A DNA stretch of 30,759 bases, from contig DISA01000028.1 of NCBI GenBank assembly GCA_002421915.1, positions 2,274 through 33,032 on the forward strand, read 5' to 3'. The notes beneath the pieces are model-generated. The model was given only the letters and a program-made list of their open reading frames with translations, made no database searches and was not told the origin of the DNA. This document shows positions 23,575 through 30,759 of the stretch, in pieces; position 1 is the stretch's first letter, and every line of letters begins with the position of its first letter. A program made the translations under genes and the position numbers. This DNA comes from Gallionellaceae bacterium UBA6222. Lineage in GTDB: Bacteria > Pseudomonadota > Gammaproteobacteria > Burkholderiales > Gallionellaceae.

Positions 23575-24926
23575 CAGCCCACCTTCGGCAGATTGGCCAG
23601 CGATGCGCGCAGCAGCTCTTCCGGATAGCTGTGGTCGTCCAGTTGTCCAGCGAAATATTTGTCGTAAGCGGCCATGTCGAAATGGCCGTGGCCGGACAGG
23701 TTGAAGAACAGGGTCTTGGCTTCGCCGCTCTCCTTGCAGCGCAGTGCTTCGTCGATGCAGGCGCGGATGGCATGGTTGGATTCCGGTGCCGGGATGATGC
23801 CTTCGGCGCGCGCAAACTGCACACCCGCTTCGAACGTGGCGAGTTGCGGTACCGCGACGGCTTCGATGAGTTTCTCGTGATAAAGCTGCGACACCAGCGG
23901 CGAATCACCGTGATAGCGCAAGCCGCCGGCGTGGATGCTGGGTGGCATGAAATCGTGGCCCAGGGTGTACATCTTCATCAGCGGGGTGAATCCGGCCGTA
24001 TCGCCGAAGTCATAAGCGTAAGTGCCCTTGGTCAGGGTCGGACAGGAGGCCGGTTCGACTGCGACCAGACGGATGTTCCTGCCAGCCGCCTTGTCTGCAA
24101 AGAACGGGAAAGCAACACCGCCGAAGTTGGAACCGCCACCGCACGGTGCAAACACCATGTCCGGATAGTCGCCCGCCTTCTCGAACTGTTTCTTTGCTTC
24201 AAGTCCGATGATGGTCTGGTGTAGCAGCACATGGTTGAGCACCGAACCCAGCGCATAGTTGGTGTCCGGGCGCGAGGCCGCTTCTTCCACGGCCTCGGAG
24301 ATCGCCAAGCCGAGCGAGCCTGGATTGTTCGGGTCTTTTGCCAGCGCATTGCGTCCGGTCTGTGTCTCCATGCTGGGACTGGCGAACACCTGTCCGCCCC
24401 ACGTCTGCATCATTGAACGGCGGAAGGGCTTCTGGTCATAACTCACGCGCACCATGAAGATGCGCACCTCGATGCCGAACATTTGCCCGGCCAGAGCGAT
24501 GGATGAGCCCCACTGCCCCGCGCCGGTCTCGGTGGCAATGCGTTTGATACCGGCCTGCTGGTTGTAATACGCCTGCGGGATGGCAGTATTGACTTTGTGC
24601 GAACCGGCGGGTGAGACCCCTTCGTATTTGTAATAGATCTTGGCGGGAGTACCGAGCGCGGCCTCCAGACGGTGGGCGCGCATCAGCGGTGAAGGACGGT
24701 AAAGTCGCAGGGCTTCACGCACAGGTTCGGGAATCTCGATCCATCGTTGTGCCGAGACCTCCTGTTCGATCAGTGCCATTGGGAAGATCGCTGCCAGTGC
24801 TTCCGGGCCTATGGGTTGGCCGTTCGGCCCCAATGGCGGTGTCGGCGGGTTGGGCATGTCGGCGACGACGTTGTACCAATGTGTCGGAATGTCCGACTCG
24901 TCCAGCAAAAACTTGGTTTGTGGCAT
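23574..24926 (-). CDS. trpB: TrpB2-type tryptophan synthase beta chain
   Basis: A 450-residue PLP enzyme. The length and the N-terminal extension (LLDESDIPTHWYNVVADMPN) are those of the TrpB2 branch, which is longer than ordinary TrpB (about 400). The PLP lysine is Lys111 in PAGSHKVNTA. ETGAGQWGSS holds the conserved catalytic Glu region, and CGGGSNFGG binds the cofactor phosphate. TrpB2 proteins join indole and serine to tryptophan, with weak or no TrpA partner. No trpA or other trp gene is nearby, consistent with a stand-alone indole-salvage role. The ribosome site GGAGGAG is seven bases before the ATG. The gene faces the defence island and shares the terminator at 23543. Confidence 0.93.
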   Translation of the reverse strand: MPQTKFLLDESDIPTHWYNVVADMPNPPTPPLGPNGQPIGPEALAAIFPMALIEQEVSAQRWIEIPEPVREALRLYRPSPLMRAHRLEAALGTPAKIYYKYEGVSPAGSHKVNTAIPQAYYNQQAGIKRIATETGAGQWGSSIALAGQMFGIEVRIFMVRVSYDQKPFRRSMMQTWGGQVFASPSMETQTGRNALAKDPNNPGSLGLAISEAVEEAASRPDTNYALGSVLNHVLLHQTIIGLEAKKQFEKAGDYPDMVFAPCGGGSNFGGVAFPFFADKAAGRNIRLVAVEPASCPTLTKGTYAYDFGDTAGFTPLMKMYTLGHDFMPPSIHAGGLRYHGDSPLVSQLYHEKLIEAVAVPQLATFEAGVQFARAEGIIPAPESNHAIRACIDEALRCKESGEAKTLFFNLSGHGHFDMAAYDKYFAGQLDDHSYPEELLRASLANLPKVG

Positions 24927-25026
24927 GTTGCTTCTCCTCCCAGTTTGTTGTCAAAAAACTGCCTGATGGCCCTGCGCGCGGAAGTGTACCGCACTCATCC
25001 GCTGTCTTCATGCCGGCAACAACAAA

Positions 25027-25055
25027 TTGAGTGCACGATGCAATGCGCATATAAT
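25027..25055 (+). promoter_or_regulatory. Sigma-70 promoter of ccdAB
   Basis: TTGAGT (25027-25032), a 17-bp spacer, then a perfect TATAAT (25050-25055). Transcription should begin near 25062, about 20 bp before the ccdA ATG. This is the best sigma-70 promoter seen in the window, and metH may use it too because its ATG is only 10 nt behind ccdB. Confidence 0.8.
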
Positions 25056-25063
25056 CTGCGCAT
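25043..25063. promoter_or_regulatory. Inverted-repeat operator over the ccdAB -10 box
   Basis: ATGCGCA-TATAATC-TGCGCAT is a perfect 7-bp inverted repeat centred on the -10 element. A ribbon-helix-helix CcdA or a CcdA-CcdB complex bound here would block RNA polymerase, the expected autoregulation of such operons. Binding is inferred from position and symmetry. Confidence 0.65.
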
Positions 25064-25080
25064 CATTCATGGAGGTAGCC

Positions 25081-25329
25081 ATGTCAACCCTGCACTTCGA
25101 TACCAGCGCACCCAAGAAGGCCACCAACCTCAGCATCAATTCCGACTTGTTGCGCCAGGCCAAGGAGCTGCACATCAACCTTTCGCAAACAGTCGAAGAT
25201 TATCTGGCTAATCTGGTGCGCGAGGCGAAGCAACAGCAATGGCTGGCCGAGAACGCCGAGTTCATCGCGGCATACAACAAGCGCATCGAAAAAGAAGGCG
25301 TTTTCAGCGACGGCTTGCGGAGATTCTGA
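25081..25329 (+). CDS. ccdA: CcdA-type antitoxin
   Basis: An 82-residue antitoxin. The N-terminal part (KKATNLSINSDLLRQAKEL, residues about 12-35) fits the ribbon-helix-helix DNA-binding fold. The C-terminal part (WLAENAEFIAAYNKRIEKEG, then VFSDGLRRF) is the acidic segment that wraps CcdB in the F-plasmid pair. ATG 25081 has a GGAGG site in the proper place; an earlier in-frame start would begin upstream of the promoter, so it is excluded. The stop overlaps the ccdB ATG by one base. A matched promoter and operator lie directly upstream, so self-repression is likely. Confidence 0.9.
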   Translation: MSTLHFDTSAPKKATNLSINSDLLRQAKELHINLSQTVEDYLANLVREAKQQQWLAENAEFIAAYNKRIEKEGVFSDGLRRF

Positions 25330-25643
25330 TGGCGCAGTTTGATGTGTATGAGAATCTCAATCACGCCACACGCGACAGCATTCCCTATCTGCTGGACGTG
25401 CAGGCCGATTTGCTGGATGCCTTGGCAACACGCGTGGTTGTTCCGCTGGTGTTGGCTGAAGACATGAGCGGGGCGGCCAAATATTTCTGCCCGCAATTCA
25501 AAATCAAGGGCGTCGCAGTGGTCATGTCAACGGGCGAGCTGGCTGGTTTGCCGCTACGCACCTTTGGCGCAAAAGCCACTTCATTGAAGCACAAGCGTGA
25601 TGAAATCATCGCGGCACTTGATTTGCTTTTCACCGGCATCTGA
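25329..25643 (+). CDS. ccdB: CcdB-type gyrase toxin, altered C-terminus
   Basis: A 104-residue CcdB family protein: QFDVYENLN, then YLLDVQADLLDALATRVVVPLV (family hallmark of the first strands), and the C-terminal helix KHKRDEIIAALDLLFTGI. F-plasmid CcdB ends LMFWGI, where Trp99, Gly100 and Ile101 are needed for gyrase poisoning. Here Thr stands in place of Trp while Gly-Ile is kept. The protein may be a weakened toxin, or may meet gyrase differently. The gene is coupled to ccdA (1-nt overlap) and ends 10 nt before the metH ATG. Confidence 0.88.
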   Translation: MAQFDVYENLNHATRDSIPYLLDVQADLLDALATRVVVPLVLAEDMSGAAKYFCPQFKIKGVAVVMSTGELAGLPLRTFGAKATSLKHKRDEIIAALDLLFTGI

Positions 25644-25653
25644 TATTAAAACC

Positions 25654-28600
25654 ATGAACAAAATGCCCCACCGCATCGAACAACTTCTGCAACAGCGCAT
25701 CCTGATTCTCGACGGCGCAATGGGCACCATGATCCAGCGCTACAAGCTGGGCGAGGCAGATTATCGCGGCGAACGATTTGCCGACTGGCACCGCGACCTC
25801 AAGGGCAACAACGACTTGCTGGTGCTGACCAAACCCGAAGTCATCAAGGCTATCCATTGCGAATATCTGGAGGCGGGCGCGGACATCATTGAGACCAATA
25901 CCTTCGGTGCCAATGCCACCACACTGAACGCCTATGGAATGTCTGAACTTAACTACGAGTTGAATGTGGCGGGCGCGCGCATCGCGCGCGAAGCTTGCGA
26001 TCAATATGCGAGCACCGACAAACCGCGTTTCGTCGCGGGCGTGCTCGGCCCCACCGACAAGACCGCCACCATCTCACCCGACGTCAACGACCCGGCAGCA
26101 CGCAACATCAGCTTCAACCAGCTGGTGGCAGATTATGCCGAAGCCACGCGCGGCCTGATGGACGGCGGCGCGGATTTGATTTTGATCGAAACCATCTTCG
26201 ACACGCTGAATGCCAAGGCAGCGATTTTTGCAGTGAAGTCGGTGTTTGCTGCACGCGCCACCTCGCTACCCATCATGATTTCCGGCACGATCACCGATGC
26301 GTCCGGCCGCACCTTGACCGGCCAAGTGACCGAGGCATTCTACAATTCGCTGGCGCATGCCAATCCGCTTTCCATCGGCCTCAACTGCGCGCTCGGCGCG
26401 GCAGAGTTACGCCAGTACGTGGAGGAAATGTCGCGCGTTGCCAACTGCTACGTGAGCGCGCATCCCAATGCGGGTCTGCCCAATCCATTGGCAGAAACAG
26501 GCTATGACGACACGCCGGAGAACATGTCCGGCCATATCAGGGAATGGGCGCAAAGCGGCTTGCTCAACATTGTTGGCGGTTGCTGCGGTACCTCGCCCGC
26601 CTTCATCAAGGCGATTGCCGATGTGGTCAAAGATGCCGCGCCGCGCAAGATTCCAGCGCTTTCTGTGGCCTGCAGGCTGTCCGGATTGGAGCCGTTCAAT
26701 ATCAGTGATGAGTCGTTGTTCGTCAATGTCGGTGAGCGTTGCAACGTGACCGGCTCGGCCCGGTTTAAACGCCTCATTCTCGAAGGCCAATACGACGAAG
26801 CCTTGGAAGTCGCCAAGCAGCAGGTAGAAACCGGCGCGCAGGTGATCGACGTGAACATGGACGAGGCGATGCTGGACGGCGAAGCCGCAATGGTGAAGTT
26901 CCTCAACCTGATCGCCTCCGAACCGGACATCTCCAAAGTGCCGCTGATGATCGACTCCTCCAAGTGGAGCATCATCGAGGCAGGACTGAAATGTGTACAG
27001 GGCAAGTCCATCGTCAACTCCATCTCGCTCAAGGAAGGCGAGGATAACTTTATCAAGTACGCCGCGCTGGTGCGCAAATACGGCGCGGCAGCCGTGGTGA
27101 TGGCCTTCGATGAAGCCGGGCAGGCCGACACCTACCAGCGAAAGATAGACATCTGCAAACGCAGCTACGATATTTTGGTGGATAAGGTCGGCTTCCCGCC
27201 CGAAGACATCATCTTCGACCCAAACATCTTCGCGATTGCCACCGGCATCGAGGAACACAACAACTACGCGGTGGACTTCATCAACGCGACCGCGTGGATC
27301 AGAAAGAACCTGCCCTACGCCAAGGTGAGCGGCGGCGTGTCCAACGTGTCGTTCAGCTTCCGCGGCAACGAGCCGGTGCGCGAAGCGATCCACACCGTGT
27401 TTCTGTATCACGCCATCAAGGCTGGTATGAACATGGGCATCGTCAACGCCGGCCAGCTCGGCGTGTACGAAGAGATTCCGAAAGACCTGCGCGACGCGGT
27501 GGAAGAAGTGGTGTTAAATCGCCACCCCGATGCGGGCGAGAAACTGGTCAAGATGGCGGAGTCCATCAAAGGCGGCGGCAAGGAACAAGTCGAAGATCTG
27601 GAATGGCGCAAAGGCACGGTGCAGGAACGCCTCACCCACGCGCTGGTGCGCGGCATCACCACCTACATCGTGGAAGACACCGAGGAAGCGCGCCAGCAAG
27701 CCAGGTTCCCGGTCGAAGTGATCGAAGGCCCGCTGATGACAGGCATGAACGTGGTTGGCGACCTGTTCGGCGCGGGCAAAATGTTCCTGCCGCAAGTGGT
27801 GAAATCGGCGCGTGTAATGAAGCAGGCCGTGGCGCATCTCATCCCCTACATCGAAGCCGAAAAACTGCGCTCCGGCGACACCAGCACCAAGGGCAAGATC
27901 GTGATGGCCACGGTGAAGGGCGACGTGCATGACATTGGCAAGAACATCGTTACCGTGGTGTTGCAGTGCAACAACTTCGAAGTGGTGAACATGGGCGTGA
28001 TGGTGCCGTGCCAGCAGATTCTTGACACCGCGCGCGAACACAAGGCCGACATCATCGGCCTTTCCGGCCTCATCACGCCTTCGCTGGAAGAGATGGCGCA
28101 CGTGGCGAAAGAGATGGAACGACAAGGATTCAAAATACCGCTGTTGATCGGTGGCGCGACGACTTCACGTGTTCATTCCGCCGTGAAGATAGAGCCGAAC
28201 TATAAGAGCGGCGTTACGGTGTACGTTGTCGATGCCTCGCGCGCGGTGGGTGTGTGCAGCAATTTGCTTTCCGACACGCTGCGCGAAGATTACGTCGCGG
28301 GGATCAAAGCCGAATATGCGGCAGCACGCGAAAATCATGAAAGCAAAAAGACCAGAGCCGTGTATGTCACGCTGGATGAAGCGCGGGCGCATGGGTTAAA
28401 GACGGACTGGCAGCAATACATGCCGCCCAAACCCAGACTGCTTGGCGTGTACAAACTGGAAAATTACCCGCTGGCCGCACTCGTCGAATTCATCGACTGG
28501 TCACCCTTCTTCAATGCATGGGAACTGGCCGGGCGTTATCCGAAAATTCTGCATGACGAAGTGGTGGGTGAGGAAGCACGCAAACTGTTCGCCGACGCGC

Positions 28601-29340
28601 AGACGATGCTGAAGAAGATCATCAATGAAAAATGGCTCACAGCGAATGCCGTGTTCGGCTTGTTCCCGGCCAATACGGTGAACAGCGACGACATTGAAAT
28701 CTATACCGATGAAACGCGCTCGAAAGTGGCGATGACCTGGCACAACCTGCGCCAGCAATCAAGGAAACCCGCCGACATCCCGAACTACTGTCTGGCCGAT
28801 TTCATCGCGCCCAAAGAAACCAGGGTCAAGGACTACATCGGAGGTTTTGCGGTTACTACCGGCATCGGCATCGATGCGCGTATCGAGGAGTTTGAGAAGC
28901 ATAACGATGACTACAGCGCCATCCTGCTCAAATCGCTGGCCGACCGCCTCGCCGAGGCATTTGCCGAGCATCTGCACCTGCGCGTGCGCCGCGAATTTTG
29001 GGGTTACGCGGCAGACGAGGTGCTGGACAACGACGCGATGATCGCCGAAAAGTATCGTGGTATCCGCCCCGCCCCCGGCTATCCCGCCTGCCCCGAGCAC
29101 AGCGAAAAAGGCCCGCTGTTCGAGCTGCTGCAAGCACCGAAGAATGCGGGCATCACCATCACCGAAAGTTTTGCCATGCTGCCCACCGCCGCCGTGAGTG
29201 GCTTTCATTTCTCACACCCGCAGGCGCAATACTTCGCCACCGGGAAAATAGACCGGGATCAGGTTGCGGATTACGCGCAGCGCAAGGGCTGGTCGTTGGA
29301 AGAGGCGGAACGGTGGCTGGCGCCGGTTTTGGGTTATTGA
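25654..29340 (+). CDS. metH: Cobalamin-dependent methionine synthase
   Basis: A 1228-residue cytoplasmic enzyme, one residue longer than E. coli MetH, transferring a methyl group from methyl-tetrahydrofolate to homocysteine through cobalamin. Domains in order: homocysteine-binding barrel (1-330) with zinc ligands Cys245 in GLNCALG and Cys310-Cys311 in VGGCCGT; pterin-binding barrel (about 355-620, VNVGERCNVTGS); cobalamin cap and binding domain with DVHDIGKNIV, where His759 is the lower axial ligand; and the AdoMet reactivation domain (about 900-1228, with RPAPGYPACPEH). ATG 25654 was chosen for homology; upstream codons in the same frame overlap ccdB. No good ribosome site, so coupling to ccdB translation is possible. 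No B12 riboswitch is visible. Confidence 0.97.
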   Translation: MNKMPHRIEQLLQQRILILDGAMGTMIQRYKLGEADYRGERFADWHRDLKGNNDLLVLTKPEVIKAIHCEYLEAGADIIETNTFGANATTLNAYGMSELNYELNVAGARIAREACDQYASTDKPRFVAGVLGPTDKTATISPDVNDPAARNISFNQLVADYAEATRGLMDGGADLILIETIFDTLNAKAAIFAVKSVFAARATSLPIMISGTITDASGRTLTGQVTEAFYNSLAHANPLSIGLNCALGAAELRQYVEEMSRVANCYVSAHPNAGLPNPLAETGYDDTPENMSGHIREWAQSGLLNIVGGCCGTSPAFIKAIADVVKDAAPRKIPALSVACRLSGLEPFNISDESLFVNVGERCNVTGSARFKRLILEGQYDEALEVAKQQVETGAQVIDVNMDEAMLDGEAAMVKFLNLIASEPDISKVPLMIDSSKWSIIEAGLKCVQGKSIVNSISLKEGEDNFIKYAALVRKYGAAAVVMAFDEAGQADTYQRKIDICKRSYDILVDKVGFPPEDIIFDPNIFAIATGIEEHNNYAVDFINATAWIRKNLPYAKVSGGVSNVSFSFRGNEPVREAIHTVFLYHAIKAGMNMGIVNAGQLGVYEEIPKDLRDAVEEVVLNRHPDAGEKLVKMAESIKGGGKEQVEDLEWRKGTVQERLTHALVRGITTYIVEDTEEARQQARFPVEVIEGPLMTGMNVVGDLFGAGKMFLPQVVKSARVMKQAVAHLIPYIEAEKLRSGDTSTKGKIVMATVKGDVHDIGKNIVTVVLQCNNFEVVNMGVMVPCQQILDTAREHKADIIGLSGLITPSLEEMAHVAKEMERQGFKIPLLIGGATTSRVHSAVKIEPNYKSGVTVYVVDASRAVGVCSNLLSDTLREDYVAGIKAEYAAARENHESKKTRAVYVTLDEARAHGLKTDWQQYMPPKPRLLGVYKLENYPLAALVEFIDWSPFFNAWELAGRYPKILHDEVVGEEARKLFADAQTMLKKIINEKWLTANAVFGLFPANTVNSDDIEIYTDETRSKVAMTWHNLRQQSRKPADIPNYCLADFIAPKETRVKDYIGGFAVTTGIGIDARIEEFEKHNDDYSAILLKSLADRLAEAFAEHLHLRVRREFWGYAADEVLDNDAMIAEKYRGIRPAPGYPACPEHSEKGPLFELLQAPKNAGITITESFAMLPTAAVSGFHFSHPQAQYFATGKIDRDQVADYAQRKGWSLEEAERWLAPVLGY

Positions 29341-29381
29341 AGGAACACTCTGTCGCTGATTGGATTGGGATAAATTAAATT

Positions 29382-29840
29382 ATGAAAATGAACCGCATCA
29401 CCTTCTTGCCGCTGGCTTTACTCTTATCCGCCAGCATTTTTTTAACCACCGCCTGCATCAAGCAGGGATTACCACCCATGGAGACAAGCAAAGTGACTGA
29501 ACTCATCAAGAATGACATCAAAACAGGCGAAGGCGCGGCGGCTGTTGCCGGCCAACATGTGACTGTGCATTACACCGGGTGGTTGTATGACGAGGCCGCG
29601 GCTGACAATAAAGGCACAAAGTTCGACAGTTCGCGTGACCGCAACGAGCCTTTTGACTTTCCGCTTGGCGCGGGTCGCGTCATCAAGGGTTGGGACGAGG
29701 GTGTGGCGGGCATGAAGATCGGCGGCCAGCGCACTTTGATTATTCCACCCGGCATGGGCTACGGCGCGCGCGGTGCGGGCGGCGTGATACCGCCGAATGC
29801 GACACTGGTATTTGATGTGGAGTTGCTCGGCCTGAATTGA
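29382..29840 (+). CDS. FKBP-type peptidyl-prolyl isomerase, probable lipoprotein
   Basis: A 152-residue folding catalyst. The N-terminus is a hydrophobic export signal (FLPLALLLSASIFLTTAC) ending at Cys25, a plausible but weak lipobox because Thr replaces the usual Leu at -3. The FKBP domain fills residues about 45-152: VTVHYTGWLYD, KFDSSRDRNEPFDFPLG, GRVIKGWDEGVAGMKIGG, PPGMGYGARG and PPNATLVFDVELL, all standard active-site strands. It has no long dimerisation domain. It should act in the periplasm, tethered to a membrane. It starts 41 nt behind metH with no strong promoter, so read-through from metH is likely. Two ATG codons (29382 and 29388) are both possible. Confidence 0.9.
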   Translation: MKMNRITFLPLALLLSASIFLTTACIKQGLPPMETSKVTELIKNDIKTGEGAAAVAGQHVTVHYTGWLYDEAAADNKGTKFDSSRDRNEPFDFPLGAGRVIKGWDEGVAGMKIGGQRTLIIPPGMGYGARGAGGVIPPNATLVFDVELLGLN

Positions 29841-29907
29841 CGCCCCTCCCTGATTCTTAATCGGGCGGGTAACCGGGAATTCGCTGGAAAAAATGAAGAG
29901 GTGCCGG

Positions 29908-30759
29908 TCAGCCCGCGAGCTTCTGTTTAAGAATCTCGTTAAGTTGCGCCGGATTCGCCTTGCCATTGCTCGCCTTCATCGCGAGGCCGACGAAGAAACC
30001 GAATAACTTGTCGCGGCCGGCGCGATACTCCGCCACCTTGTCCGCATTGGCGTCAATGATCCCGTCCACCAACGCTTCGATCGCACCGCTGTCGGAAACC
30101 TGCTTCAACCCTTTGGCTTCGATGATTGCGTCCGCTTCGCCGCCTTCCGCCCACAGCGTGCGGAACACTTCTTTCGCGCCGGAGTTGGAGATGGTGCCAT
30201 CGGCGATGCGTTGCAACATGGTGCCGAATTGTTGCGGCGTGAGCGGGCATTGTGCAATGTCGAGGCCGTCGCGGTTGAGCTGGGCGCTCACCTCGCCGAT
30301 GATCCAGTTGGTGCACAGCTTTGCCTGAAACTCCCCCCCCCTGTTTGCGGGGGAGGGGCTGGGGGAGAGGGCAGTGAGTGCTGCCTCAAAGAAGTCCGCC
30401 ATTTCGCGCGATGCGGTGAGGAGGCTGGCATCGTAAGCGGAAAGGCCGAGTTCGTTGATGTAACGCGCCTGCTTGCTGTGCGGCAATTCCGGCAGCGTGG
30501 CGCGCATCTGTTCTATCCACTCGGGCGAGATATCCAGCGGCAACAGGTCGGGATCGGGGAAGTAGCGGTAGTCGTGCGCGTCTTCCTTGCTGCGCATGGC
30601 GCGCGTCTCGCCGCTGTCCGGGTCGAACAGAATGGTCGCCTGCTGCACGGTGCCGCCGTTCTCGATCGTGTCGATCTGCCATTGCACTTCGTAGTCGATG
30701 GCCTGCTGCATGAACTTGAACGAGTTCAGGTTCTTGATCTCGCGGCGCGTGCCCAGCGG
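29908..30759 (-). CDS. gatB: Asp/Glu-tRNA amidotransferase subunit B (5' end missing)
   Basis: The C-terminal 283 residues of GatB, open through the window edge at 30759. GatB transfers ammonia to Glu-tRNA(Gln) or Asp-tRNA(Asn) within the GatCAB complex. Visible: PLGTRREIKNLNSF at the edge, the conserved MRSKEDAHDYRYFPDPDLLPL, the helical middle domain, and the YqeY-like tail ending ANPAQLNEILKQKLAG. An inserted stretch LSPSPSPANRGG (bases about 30331-30372) comes from a palindromic repeat and interrupts the helical domain without breaking the frame. It contains nine consecutive G on the coding strand. The internal ATG at 30711 is not the true start. The stop lies 67 bp from the convergent FKBP gene. 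Confidence 0.93.
   Translation of the reverse strand, partial: PLGTRREIKNLNSFKFMQQAIDYEVQWQIDTIENGGTVQQATILFDPDSGETRAMRSKEDAHDYRYFPDPDLLPLDISPEWIEQMRATLPELPHSKQARYINELGLSAYDASLLTASREMADFFEAALTALSPSPSPANRGGEFQAKLCTNWIIGEVSAQLNRDGLDIAQCPLTPQQFGTMLQRIADGTISNSGAKEVFRTLWAEGGEADAIIEAKGLKQVSDSGAIEALVDGIIDANADKVAEYRAGRDKLFGFFVGLAMKASNGKANPAQLNEILKQKLAG
30331..30372. repeat. REP-like palindrome inserted in frame in gatB
   Basis: CTCCCCC...GGGGGAG arms (30331-30354) are followed by AGGGGCTGGGGGAGAGGGC. A run of nine C (30333-30341) is part of the left arm. The repeat is related to those at 5174 and 11339 and is translated on the minus strand as a Ser-Pro-rich insertion in GatB. Confidence 0.7.

Noticed and set aside
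24940..24980. TTGACA on the minus strand upstream of trpB as a -35 box
   Set aside because: It lies only about 22 bp before the ATG, leaving no room for a -10 box and ribosome site.
25644..25653. Cobalamin riboswitch before metH
   Set aside because: Only 10 nt separate ccdB and metH; there is no space for it and no B12-box was seen inside ccdB.
29841..29900. Hairpin between the FKBP gene and gatB (CCTGATT-CTT-AATCGGG)
   Set aside because: About 7 bp with a G-T pair and no T run on either side; too weak to call a terminator.

Overview
The window (about 31 kb, GC-rich, dense, both strands used) looks like a chromosomal segment of a betaproteobacterium, probably of the Nitrosomonadales/Gallionellaceae kind. 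I infer this from the YbiT-type ABC-F, UbiK, ComM, GatB and MetH proteins, the TorF-like porin/P-II/Amt cluster, and abundant short palindromic repeats. It is not placed to genus.

Layout. 1-5071 (+): 3' part of an ABC-F ATPase, murI, a small Cys-rich protein, purU, a GGDEF diguanylate cyclase and a soluble Ser/Thr kinase. 5072-7845 (-): a nitrogen-assimilation operon, porin-glnK-amt, closed by tandem terminators. A sigma-54 promoter and an NtrC-like palindrome lie in front of it. 8011-9865 (+): ubiK, a pair of inverted REP palindromes, and comM. 9882-23502 (+): a defence island built on a type I restriction-modification system. 23574-24926 (-): a stand-alone TrpB2-type tryptophan synthase beta chain. 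25027-29840 (+): a ccdAB toxin-antitoxin pair with a readable promoter and operator, then metH and an FKBP lipoprotein. 29908-30759 (-): 3' part of gatB.

The island is the most interesting part. The methylation arm is hsdM-fic-hsdS, a short remnant ORF, a HipA-like kinase and a DUF3037 protein, ended by a strong terminator. After about 500 bp of non-coding DNA with two 34-bp direct repeats, the restriction arm begins as a separate unit: abiEi-abiEii-hsdR-ygjP-like metallopeptidase. Its genes overlap by 1, 4 and 11 nt. The restriction subunit is therefore the third gene of what looks like an AbiE toxin-antitoxin operon, and its transcription could be set by the AbiEi repressor. Behind it lie a 5'-truncated second fic and a 66-bp fragment of a second hsdR start (62/66 identical by eye to the intact gene), the footprint of another, lost restriction operon.

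Small GC-rich palindromes have inserted in frame in hsdM (about 22 residues) and in gatB (about 13 residues, creating a G9 run); a related palindrome sits behind amt. CcdB lacks the Trp of the C-terminal Trp-Gly-Ile that contacts gyrase in F-plasmid CcdB. All calls rest on reading the sequence and on remembered family features; no database search was run.
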